From: Dyella jiangningensis
GTDB lineage: Bacteria > Pseudomonadota > Gammaproteobacteria > Xanthomonadales > Rhodanobacteraceae
Direction: 5' to 3'
Assembly (NCBI GenBank): GCA_000632805.1
Contig: CP007444.1
Span: 2,654,772 to 2,718,771 of the forward strand
DNA: 64,000 bases
Shown piece after piece: positions 39,194 through 46,581 of this stretch. Each line of letters starts with the position of its first letter. The stretch's first letter is position 1. The notes under the pieces were generated by a model. The model was not told the origin of the DNA, ran no database searches, and saw nothing but the letters and a program-made list of their open reading frames with translations. A program made the position numbers and the translations under genes.

Positions 39194-40177
39194 TTAGTGA
39201 CTGAAGTTCAGGTTGGCCTGAACGTTCACGCTCTGCTGTACCAGCGAGGCTGCGCCGCTGTTCTGGGCAAGAATCGACACGCCCGCCGCAGCGGAGGCCG
39301 AACCGTTCATCTGGTTCGACATGTCGAACGCACCCGTGGTGGCATAAGCCGTGCCGCCTGCACCCGCTGCGCCGCCCGCACCGCCTGCGCCGCCCGTGCC
39401 CGAGCCGCCGGTCCCGCCAGTGCCTGCGCCGCCTGCACCGCCGGCGCCCGCCATGCTCGACGAGCTACCGCTGGTTCCGCCGGTTGCCGAGGCATTGCCG
39501 CTGGTTCCGGTACCGGCGCCTGCCGTGCCGGAGCCACCTGCCCATGAGCCGGTGCCACCGGTCGAGGTGCTGGTGTTGGTGCCAGCGCCGCGAGCGCGTG
39601 CATGAGCGCTGGCGTAGTTGTCACCGTCACTGCTTCCGCCACCCGCAAGTGATGCACCGCCGGCATCGCCGCTCGACGCACCGCTGCCGCCTGCGCGACC
39701 GCTGGCCGAGAGGGCGTCGCCGCCCGATCCGCCACGTCCGCCATTGCCGCCAACGGCCTTGCCGCCGTCGCCGCTTCCGCCACGTCCGCCACTTCCGCCA
39801 CGTCCGCCATTGGCGTTGCCGTTGTTGGTGGCGTAGTTGCCGATGTTGCTTACCGATACGTCACTGACAGTGCCGCTCAGATCGCTGCTGGCAACAGCAG
39901 TGCTGCTGTTGAACGCATCGGAGAACGATGCTGTTGCGGTTCCGCCGTTATTGGCAGCCGCAGTGCCCGCACCGGCAGAAGCCGCGTCGCCCGAGTTGAA
40001 CGCATCCGTGAAAGTCTTGGTATGCGTGCTCGAGTTGGTGTTGGAGTGAGTACTTGAGTTGGTACTGGTACTGGTGATCGCGCCTGAATTGCCTGAGTTG
40101 TCCGTGTTATCCGCGAAGGCGGGAAGTGCCAATCCCAATCCCAGCACGATCGCGGTCGCAATTAGAGTCTTACGCAT
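39194..40177 (-). CDS. Gly/Ser/Asn-rich secreted protein, candidate amyloid subunit of a Fap-like operon
   Basis: 327 residues with a signal peptide (1-22, ending AFA). After a Thr/Ser/Asn-rich stretch come two similar segments, TFTDAFNSGDA (56-66) and SFSDAFNSSTA (84-94). A long low-complexity Gly/Ala/Ser region with Arg-Gly-Gly blocks spans about 120-280. The C-terminus has the motif VSILAQNSGAASLVQQSVNV (300-319). No Cys. The composition and the first position in the operon suit a secreted structural (amyloid or matrix) protein. ATG 40177 is chosen at 9 bases from AGGAG; ATG 40183 is two codons upstream. Codon use is biased by the Gly tract. A role as a FapB/FapC equivalent is inferred, not shown. 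Confidence 0.8.
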   Translation of the reverse strand: MRKTLIATAIVLGLGLALPAFADNTDNSGNSGAITSTSTNSSTHSNTNSSTHTKTFTDAFNSGDAASAGAGTAAANNGGTATASFSDAFNSSTAVASSDLSGTVSDVSVSNIGNYATNNGNANGGRGGSGGRGGSGDGGKAVGGNGGRGGSGGDALSASGRAGGSGASSGDAGGASLAGGGSSDGDNYASAHARARGAGTNTSTSTGGTGSWAGGSGTAGAGTGTSGNASATGGTSGSSSSMAGAGGAGGAGTGGTGGSGTGGAGGAGGAAGAGGTAYATTGAFDMSNQMNGSASAAAGVSILAQNSGAASLVQQSVNVQANLNFSH

Positions 40178-40248
40178 GGTCATTACTCCTGGAACGATGC
40201 GGTGACCCCCTGTATTGCTGGTGTCGCAAAATCCAGCACGCAGTAGAC

Positions 40249-40263
40249 GCAACATGCATGCCA
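40249..40263 (-). promoter_or_regulatory. Predicted sigma54 (RpoN) promoter of the Fap-like operon
   Basis: On the minus strand, TGGCATGCATGTTGC matches the -24/-12 pattern, with GG and GC separated by exactly 10 bases. The expected start is near 40237, leaving a leader of about 60 bases. That leader begins with a small hairpin (TGCTGG/CCAGCA, 40216-40238). Confidence 0.5.
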
Positions 40264-40580
40264 CCACGCCGTTGCGCCCGTTCACGCTCGGCCGTCCTTT
40301 GGAATCAGGGGTTTGAAGAGACTCTTTGGCAGTGAGCCGTGGTTTCAGTCAGGTTCTTCGGCGCAGTGCTGTCTCAGGCTTGTGACACCCGATGAGAAGC
40401 TTGGTATAGAGCGCGATGCCGCGCGCCGCACGCATCAATCGAAGAATCAGCGGCTTGCACCACGTTTTCGTGTGTATTTCGTGGCGCGGCAGAGGCGTAA
40501 CAACCGCGTTACACCCGTGCATACAAAATGATAGCAATGTCGTACAGGGTCCTGAACGGGAACGAAAGTTAAGGAAAAAA
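40264..40580. other. Gene-free region upstream of the Fap-like operon
   Basis: About 320 bases without a credible gene. If the sigma54 site is real, this is where an enhancer-binding protein would bind. No clear paired operator was found by eye. Confidence 0.4.
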
Positions 40581-40582
40581 GA

Positions 40583-40607
40583 AGGGAGCCCTGCGGCTCC
40601 CCTTTTT
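40583..40607 (-). terminator. Terminator of prpC
   Basis: GGGAGCC-GCAG-GGCTCCC on the minus strand, followed by a T-rich run (TTCTTTTTT). It lies 20 bases after the prpC stop. On the plus strand the stem is followed by CTTTTT, so it may work both ways. Confidence 0.88.
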
Positions 40608-40626
40608 ACGCCAAATGGAATGTCGA

Positions 40627-41772
40627 TCAGCGCTTTTCGATCGGAACGTACGCCTGGTCCTCGGGACCGGTGTAGTTGGCGCTCGGACGAATGATCTTGC
40701 CATCGATGCGCTGCTCGATCACGTGCGCGCTCCAGCCGGAGGTGCGTGCGATGACGAACAGCGGAGTGAACATGGCGGTCGGCACACCCATCATGTGATA
40801 CGCGCTGGCCGAGAACCAATCGAGATTCGGGAACATCTTCTTCTGCTCCCACATCAGCTTCTCGATCTTCTCCGACACGTCGAACAGGGTCGGATTGCCG
40901 CCTTCGGTGCAGAGCTTGCGCGAGACTTCCTTGATGATCTCGTTGCGCGGATCGGACACGGTATACACCGGGTGGCCGAAGCCGATGATGATTTCCTTGC
41001 GCTCGACACGGGCGCGAATATCCGCTTCCGCCTCGGCCGCATTGCGGTAGCGCGCGATGATTTCCATCGCCACTTCATTGGCACCGCCATGCTTGGGACC
41101 GCGCAGCGCGCCGATGGCACCCGTGATGGCCGAGTACATGTCCGAGCCGGTGCCGGCGATCACGCGCGCGGTGAACGTGGACGCGTTGAATTCATGCTCG
41201 GCGTAGAGAACAAGCGACTTGTCCAGCGAGTGCGCATGCAGTTCGCTCGGCTTCTTGCCGTGCAGAAGGTGCAGGAAGTGGCCGGCGATGGATTCGTCGT
41301 CCGTCTCCGTCTCGATGCGCTTGCCGTTGTGGCTGAAATGGAACCAGTACAGCAGGATCGAACCGAAGCTGGCCATCAGGCGGTCGGCGATATCACGCGC
41401 ACCGGTGATGTTGTGGTCGTCCTTCTCCGGCAGCACGGTGCCAAGCACAGAGCAGCCCGTGCGCATGACGTCCATCGGATGCGTGGCGGCCGGCAGCAGT
41501 TCCAGCGCGCTCTTCACCGGCGCAGGCAGGCCGCGCAGGCGCTTGAGCTTGGCGCGATAGGCGTTCAACTCCGCCCAGTTCGGCAGCACGCCGTGCACCA
41601 GCAGGTAAGCCACTTCCTCGAAGCAGCCCTTGGCCGCCAAGTCATGGATGTCATAGCCACGATAATGCAGATCGTTGCCGCTGCGGCCCACGGTGCACAG
41701 CGCGGTGTTGCCGGCAGCCACACCCGACAGTGCGACGGATTTCTTGGGCTTGGGAAGGGTTTGTTCGCTCAT
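40627..41772 (-). CDS. prpC: 2-methylcitrate synthase
   Basis: A 381-residue citrate-synthase-fold enzyme that condenses propionyl-CoA with oxaloacetate. Active-site residues are His193 (AEHEFNAST), His228 ([10 protein letters not shown]), His267 (GFGHPVY) and Asp318 ([18 protein letters not shown]). The short length and [16 protein letters not shown] pattern favour 2-methylcitrate over citrate synthase, as does the adjacent prpB. The ATG at 41772 follows GAGGAG at 9 bases; an in-frame ATG nine bases upstream overlaps that sequence. Confidence 0.95.
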   Translation of the reverse strand: MSEQTLPKPKKSVALSGVAAGNTALCTVGRSGNDLHYRGYDIHDLAAKGCFEEVAYLLVHGVLPNWAELNAYRAKLKRLRGLPAPVKSALELLPAATHPMDVMRTGCSVLGTVLPEKDDHNITGARDIADRLMASFGSILLYWFHFSHNGKRIETETDDESIAGHFLHLLHGKKPSELHAHSLDKSLVLYAEHEFNASTFTARVIAGTGSDMYSAITGAIGALRGPKHGGANEVAMEIIARYRNAAEAEADIRARVERKEIIIGFGHPVYTVSDPRNEIIKEVSRKLCTEGGNPTLFDVSEKIEKLMWEQKKMFPNLDWFSASAYHMMGVPTAMFTPLFVIARTSGWSAHVIEQRIDGKIIRPSANYTGPEDQAYVPIEKR

Positions 41773-41845
41773 GGAATACATCTCCTCAATGCATACGATC
41801 TTGCCGGCCGCAGTCGTCGCCAGGGCCCGGCGAATGGTTAGGCCG

Positions 41846-42736
41846 TCAGGATTTTTTCTGGTTGGCGAATAGCGCGTCGAGCTTGTCCTCATAAGCGTGG
41901 TAGCCGAGGAAGTCGTACAGGTCAGCCCGCGTCTGCAGCGTGTCGATGATGTTCTTTTGCGTGCCTTCGCGACGAACCGTCTCGTAGAAGTTGAGCGCGG
42001 CCTTGTTCATGGCGCGATAGGCGCCACAGCAGTACAGCGCGATGTCCACGTTCGCGGTACGCAGCTCATCGGTGGTGAAGAACGGCGTGGAACCGAACTC
42101 GGTCAGGTTGGCAAGGATCGGCACCTTTACCGCGGCGCGGAAGCGACGATAATCGTCCAGCGTCTTCATGGCTTCGGGGAAGATCATGTCCGCGCCGGCC
42201 TCGACGTAGGCACAGGCGCGATCGATCGCCGCATCGATGCCTTCCACGGCGGCCGCATCGGTGCGTGCCATGATCACGAAACCGGCGTCCGTGCGGGCAT
42301 CCACGGCCGCCTTCACGCGGTCGACCATTTCTTCCTTAGCCACCACTTCCTTGCCCGGGCGATGGCCGCAACGCTTCTGGCCGACCTGGTCTTCGATATG
42401 CACTGCCGCCACGCCCACATTGATGAACGAGCGGATGGTGCGACCGATGTTGAAGGCGCCGCCCCAGCCGGTGTCGATGTCGACCAGCAACGGCATCTGC
42501 GTGGCATCGACGATGCGACGGGCATCGGTGAGCACGTCTTCCATGGTAGAGATGCCGAGATCCGGCATGCCCAGCGAGTTGGCGGCAACGCCACCGCCGG
42601 AAAGATAAAGCGCCTTGTAACCCACGCGCTTGGCCATCAGGCCGGCGTAGGCAGTGATGGCACCCATCACCTGGAGCGGACTTTCGGCGGCAACGGCAGC
42701 GCGGAAGCGCGCGCCGGCAGATTCGTTGTGGGACAT
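41846..42736 (-). CDS. prpB: Methylisocitrate lyase
   Basis: A 296-residue enzyme of the isocitrate lyase/PEP mutase superfamily that splits 2-methylisocitrate to pyruvate and succinate. The catalytic loop is KRCGHRPGK with Cys123, and the metal-binding Asp lies in VDIDTGWGG. The length equals E. coli PrpB. It is first in the prpB-prpC operon, with 73 bases between the genes. The ATG at 42736 is preferred over one seven codons upstream because it gives the usual short N-terminus before the [16 protein letters not shown] helix. Confidence 0.96.
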   Translation of the reverse strand: MSHNESAGARFRAAVAAESPLQVMGAITAYAGLMAKRVGYKALYLSGGGVAANSLGMPDLGISTMEDVLTDARRIVDATQMPLLVDIDTGWGGAFNIGRTIRSFINVGVAAVHIEDQVGQKRCGHRPGKEVVAKEEMVDRVKAAVDARTDAGFVIMARTDAAAVEGIDAAIDRACAYVEAGADMIFPEAMKTLDDYRRFRAAVKVPILANLTEFGSTPFFTTDELRTANVDIALYCCGAYRAMNKAALNFYETVRREGTQKNIIDTLQTRADLYDFLGYHAYEDKLDALFANQKKS

Positions 42737-42839
42737 GGTGGTTCTCCGAAACCTCATATTCTAGGCGATGCGATGACTACGCCATGTAGCGGCGCAGCAG
42801 GCGCCGAGCGCGGAAGACACTGTGTCATCGGTCGATGTA

Positions 42840-42866
42840 TTGATCAATCTTGATCCAAAGGATCAA
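42840..42866. promoter_or_regulatory. Palindromic operator candidate between prpBC and the HTH-citrate synthase gene
   Basis: TTGATCCAAAGGATCAA (42850-42866) is a perfect 7+3+7 palindrome. A second palindrome, TTGATCAA (42840-42847), lies two bases before it and shares the TTGATC half-site. Placed in the divergent control region, it could serve both transcripts. The HTH domain of the adjacent gene is the obvious candidate binder, by inference. Confidence 0.5.
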
Positions 42867-42875
42867 TATGTCCGC

Positions 42876-44090
42876 ATGCGAGCCGACTATCTCTCCGCCC
42901 AGGAAGCCGCCACACGTCTTGGTGTGAGCCCCGCCACGCTGTATGCCTATGTCAGTCGCGGCAAGATCGATTCCCGGCCCGGCGCCGACGGACGCAGTCG
43001 CGAGTACCTGGCCGACGACATCGAGCGGTTGATCGAACGTCGACAAGCCGGCCGCGGCGCGGCAAAAGCGGCGGCGCGCAGTCTGACCTGGGGTCTGCCG
43101 GTACTTGAGACGCGTATCTCGCTGATCCGGCCCAATGGCCATTACTACCGGGGCGAATCGGCCATCGCGCTGGCGACTGACGGTGCGAGCCTGGAAGACG
43201 TGGCGCGTTTGCTGTGGGGCGGCGATGGCGATCCCTTCGCGACCATGCCGCCGCGCAGCTGGCCTGGCGCAGTAGCCATGCTGATGCGCCGCGACGATGT
43301 TCCGCCACAGGAACGTACCGCGGCGGCGCTGCCACTGATCGCACTCACCTCGCCCTACACGCACAGCTCCGATGCCCAGCAACGGAGGGAATGCGCGGCA
43401 CGCCTGTTGCGCGAGACGGCGGCCTTGCTGTGCGGCATACGTCCCAGTCACCAGCCCATCCATCGCGTGATGGCCGGAAACTGGCATGAAGGGGACGAAG
43501 GCCTCGCCGAGATCGTGCGCAGCACGCTGGTGCTATGTGCCGACCATGAACTCAATGCGTCTGCCTTCGCCACGCGTGTGGCTGCATCCACCGGCGCCAG
43601 CCTTCATTCGGCCGTGAGCGCGGGCTTGGCGGCCCTGTCCGGGCCGCAGCATGGTGGCGCCGCCGCCCGTGCCTATGCACTGATCCAGGAGGCGCAGCGC
43701 GATCGCCGCCCTGCCGACCACGTGCGCGAGCGCCTGCGTCGCGGCGACGAACTGCCCGCTTTCGGGCATCCGCTGTATCCCGATGGCGATCCGCGTGCCG
43801 CGCTGCTGTTGCGCATGCTCGACGATATGCGTCCACGCCTGTCGGGCCTCGTGCGAATCAGGCAGCTGGTCGATGCCGTGCACGACAGTGTCGGCCGCCA
43901 GCCCAGCCTCGACTTTGCGCTGGCCACCATCGCCACGTTGTACGGGCTTGGACCGCATGCTGCGTTGTCGCTGTTCGCGGCGGGGCGCATGGCGGGCTGG
44001 CTCGCACATGCGCTGGAGCAGCAGGATTACGGCGGGTTGATTCGTCCTCGCGCCAACTACGCCGGCACGCCGCCCGGGCGGCGCGACTGA
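42876..44090 (+). CDS. Citrate synthase-fold protein with N-terminal helix-turn-helix domain
   Basis: 404 residues from ATG 42876. An HTH of the excisionase/MerR-like type occupies the first 55 or so residues (YLSAQEAATRLGVSPATLYA, then YVSRGKID). A full citrate-synthase domain follows from about 70. The active-site set is kept: His224 (ADHELNAS), His259 (SGPQHGGA), His298 (FGHPLYP) and Asp346 (PSLDFALA), so catalysis is possible. The gene is divergent from prpBC and convergent with prpE. A GTG at 42822 would extend the protein through the palindromic operator, so the ATG is preferred. It may act as enzyme, as acyl-CoA/2-methylcitrate-sensing regulator, or both; this is undecided. Confidence 0.85.
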   Translation: MRADYLSAQEAATRLGVSPATLYAYVSRGKIDSRPGADGRSREYLADDIERLIERRQAGRGAAKAAARSLTWGLPVLETRISLIRPNGHYYRGESAIALATDGASLEDVARLLWGGDGDPFATMPPRSWPGAVAMLMRRDDVPPQERTAAALPLIALTSPYTHSSDAQQRRECAARLLRETAALLCGIRPSHQPIHRVMAGNWHEGDEGLAEIVRSTLVLCADHELNASAFATRVAASTGASLHSAVSAGLAALSGPQHGGAAARAYALIQEAQRDRRPADHVRERLRRGDELPAFGHPLYPDGDPRAALLLRMLDDMRPRLSGLVRIRQLVDAVHDSVGRQPSLDFALATIATLYGLGPHAALSLFAAGRMAGWLAHALEQQDYGGLIRPRANYAGTPPGRRD

Positions 44091-44105
44091 CCCAAACGCA
44101 ATGCG

Positions 44106-45995
44106 TCAGACGTCGGAGCCCCGCTCCAGCGCGCGCCGCACTTCTTCCAACGCATTGGGATCGTCCAGCGTCGAAAGATCGCCCGGATCGGTGTGCTGCA
44201 CCAGCGCCTGCAGCGAGCGGCGCAGCAGCTTGCCCGAGCGCGTCTTGGGCAAGGCGTTGACCACATACACGCGGGCTGGCTTGGCCACGCCGCCGAGTTG
44301 CTCGACGACGCGCTGCTGCATGGCCTTGGCCACGTCCGCGGATTGCTCGGAAACACCCTGTTTGAGCGTGGCAAACACCACCGGCACCTGCCCCTTCAAT
44401 TCATCCTGCACGCCGACCACGGCGGCTTCCGCGCAGGCCGGATGCGTCGATACCGATTCCTCGATCTCGCGCGTGCCCAGGCGATGGCCGGCCACGTTGA
44501 TCACATCGTCGGTGCGACCGAGGATCGTGGTGTAGCCATTCTCGTCGCGAATGGCCCAATCCAGCGAGCTGTAGAGCAGCTCGTTGAAGTGACTGAAGTA
44601 GCTGTTGACGTAGCGATCGTCGTCGCCCCACACCGTGGTGAGGCAACCGGGCGGTAGCGGTGGCACGAACACGAGCACGCCCTTCTGGTGAGGCGGCAAT
44701 TCTTCGCCGGTGCCTTCGTCGATCACCTTCATGCGATAGCCGGGGCTCGGCAGCCCCGGCGAGCCGAATTTCACCGGCTTGAGGTCGAGGCCCGGCATCA
44801 GCGTGATGGCCGGCCAACCGGTTTCGGTCTGCCAGTAATTGTCGATCACCGGCACGCCGAGACCTTCGGTGATCCAGTGCGCGGTGGGTTCGTCCAGTGG
44901 TTCGCCGGCGAGGAACAGCCACTTCAGCCTGGACAAGTCGTACTTCTTGAGCCAGCTCGCGTCCTGCTTCTTCAGCACGCGGATAGCGGTCGGTGACGAG
45001 AACATGGTGCGCACGCCGTAACGCTCGCACAGCTGCCACCAGATGCCCGGATTGGGCTGCGTCGGCAACCCTTCATAGAGCAACGACGTGGCACCGCCGA
45101 TCAGCGGGCCATACACGTTGTACGAGTGCCCCACCGCCCAGCCCACGTCCGAGGTGGAGAACATCACCTGCCCCGGCGCGATGTCGAACACCGTGCGGAT
45201 CGACAACGCCATCGCCACCGCATAACCGCCCACGTCGCGCTGGATGCCCTTGGGTTTGCCCGTGGTGCCGGAGGTGTAGAGCAGATAGCTGGGCTCGTTC
45301 GACTCCAACCAGGCGACCGGTACTTCGGCGCCCTCGTACGACGCGCGCAAGCTGGCGTAATCGAGATCGCGCCCGGCCACGCGCGTCATCTGCGGATCCA
45401 GCCCGCGATCGACGATCAGTACATGCGGCGGCTTGTTTGCCGCCTCCTCCAGCGCCGCGTCGACGAGCGGCTTGTACGGAATCACCTTTCCACCGCGCAT
45501 ACCTGCATCGGCGGCGATCAGCAACTTCGGTTGCGCGTCATCGATGCGCAACGCCAGGTTGTGCGCCGCGAAACCGCCGAACACCACCGAATGGATCGCG
45601 CCGATGCGCGCGCAGGCGAGCATTGCGAACACCGCTTCGGCGATGTTGGGCATGTAGATCACCACGCGATCGCCCTTGCCAACGCCCAGCGATGCCAGCA
45701 CGGCGGCGAACGTGTTCACCTCGCGATAGAGATCGCGATAGGTCAGCTCGCGCGTGATGTGGGTTTCGGTGGAAATCGCCACCAACGCCAGTTGGCCGCC
45801 GCGTTCTTCCAGATGGCGGTCGATCGCGTTGTAGCAGAGATTGGTGGTGCCACCGACGAACCAGCGGCGGAACGGCAGGCGCGAGGTATCGAGGATCTGC
45901 TCGGGCGGCGTATGCCAATGGATGCGCCTGGCCTGTTCGGCCCAGAAGGCTTCGGGTTCATCCACCGAACGCTGGTAGAAATCCTCGTAGCGCAT
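44106..45995 (-). CDS. prpE: Propionyl-CoA synthetase (propionate-CoA ligase)
   Basis: A 629-residue acyl-adenylate-forming enzyme that activates propionate to propionyl-CoA using ATP and CoA. It starts with the acetyl-CoA-synthetase-type N-domain. The AMP-binding motif LYTSGTTGKPKGIQRD and the core DNYWQTETGWP, TSDVGWAVGHSYNVYGPL and GRTDDVINVAGHRLGTREIE follow. The acetylatable catalytic lysine lies in PKTRSGKLLRR near residue 590. Length and motifs fit PrpE rather than Acs. Together with PrpC, PrpB and PrpD it completes the methylcitrate route. Its stop is 15 bases from the convergent HTH-citrate synthase stop. Confidence 0.95.
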   Translation of the reverse strand: MRYEDFYQRSVDEPEAFWAEQARRIHWHTPPEQILDTSRLPFRRWFVGGTTNLCYNAIDRHLEERGGQLALVAISTETHITRELTYRDLYREVNTFAAVLASLGVGKGDRVVIYMPNIAEAVFAMLACARIGAIHSVVFGGFAAHNLALRIDDAQPKLLIAADAGMRGGKVIPYKPLVDAALEEAANKPPHVLIVDRGLDPQMTRVAGRDLDYASLRASYEGAEVPVAWLESNEPSYLLYTSGTTGKPKGIQRDVGGYAVAMALSIRTVFDIAPGQVMFSTSDVGWAVGHSYNVYGPLIGGATSLLYEGLPTQPNPGIWWQLCERYGVRTMFSSPTAIRVLKKQDASWLKKYDLSRLKWLFLAGEPLDEPTAHWITEGLGVPVIDNYWQTETGWPAITLMPGLDLKPVKFGSPGLPSPGYRMKVIDEGTGEELPPHQKGVLVFVPPLPPGCLTTVWGDDDRYVNSYFSHFNELLYSSLDWAIRDENGYTTILGRTDDVINVAGHRLGTREIEESVSTHPACAEAAVVGVQDELKGQVPVVFATLKQGVSEQSADVAKAMQQRVVEQLGGVAKPARVYVVNALPKTRSGKLLRRSLQALVQHTDPGDLSTLDDPNALEEVRRALERGSDV

Positions 45996-46083
45996 CGCTT
46001 GTACCTCGACTCGGGCTGCTGACCGGATCTAGCCTAGATCAGCGGCGCGGAACGGGCCTTGCGACCTTGGTCGAGTCTTGCCC

Positions 46084-46112
46084 TGCGTGATCGCTTGGCA
46101 AGCGATCACGCA
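46084..46112. other. Perfect 29-base palindrome upstream of prpE
   Basis: TGCGTGATCGCTTG and CAAGCGATCACGCA are perfect 14-base arms around a single central G. It lies 89-117 bases before the prpE start and 10 bases after the stop of the lipoprotein gene. There is no T-tract. It may be an operator for prpE or a terminator hairpin of the lipoprotein mRNA. Confidence 0.55.
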
Positions 46113-46122
46113 GCCTTGTCCA

Positions 46123-46464
46123 TCAGAGGCAGGAGACCGCCGCGTCGCGATAGGCGGAGTTGTAGTCCTTCTTGATGTCCTGGGTTTCGTACATCATCAC
46201 CTGCGCACCCGTGCCATCGGCGGTCACTTCGACCAGCTCATGCGCACCGGCCTTGTCGTTCGCCGATACCGTGCCCGACTGGTCCTTGTGCGAGGCGCTG
46301 GCCTCGGCCGTCTCCGCCCACTTGGCGCGCACGCATTCCAGATAGGTCGGGATGTCCTTGTTGGTGCGGCTGCTCATCTTGGGCGTGGTGTCACGCAGGC
46401 CATGGGTGCCCCCACAGGCTGTCAGCAGGGCGCAGCAGGCGGCGATCGCAAAGAGTTGCTTCAT
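46123..46464 (-). CDS. Small lipoprotein of unknown function
   Basis: 113 residues. The lipobox LLTAC at 14-18 gives a lipidated Cys18 after MKQLFAIAACCA, followed by a short soluble domain (TYLECVRAKWAETAEASASH, ending DAAVSCL) with two further Cys that may form a disulfide. It should be an envelope lipoprotein. The family is not recognised. It is divergent from the MerR-type gene. Confidence 0.85.
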   Translation of the reverse strand: MKQLFAIAACCALLTACGGTHGLRDTTPKMSSRTNKDIPTYLECVRAKWAETAEASASHKDQSGTVSANDKAGAHELVEVTADGTGAQVMMYETQDIKKDYNSAYRDAAVSCL

Positions 46465-46581
46465 GTCGGCATTCCAGTCGAGGATCGTCAGATTTAACCA
46501 TGAAGCGCCATGCTGTGGAGAGGCTTGACCCTCACGTCACGTAAGCCCCCAGAGTGCCCGGCACGCAACGAGGACATCACC

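Noticed and set aside
39351-39836. Pro/Ala-rich plus-strand frames opposite the Gly-rich gene
   Set aside because: Complement of GGC/GCC-rich codons gives Pro/Ala/Arg runs. No start signal, no signal peptide, no motif.
39194-40177. Gly-rich gene as a frame artefact
   Set aside because: Considered because other frames in this repetitive region are also open. Signal peptide, ribosome-binding site, the non-repetitive C-terminal motif and operon position support the minus-strand frame.
42822-42875. Extended GTG start for the HTH-citrate synthase
   Set aside because: Would translate through the palindromic operator and adds residues not expected before the HTH. ATG 42876 is preferred, though not proved.
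45996-46014. Sequence CGAGGTACAAGCG before prpE resembling the GTACGAAGGTACA motif
   Set aside because: It overlaps the ribosome-binding site (GAGG) directly before the prpE ATG, lacks the left half GTACG and is best explained as translation signal.
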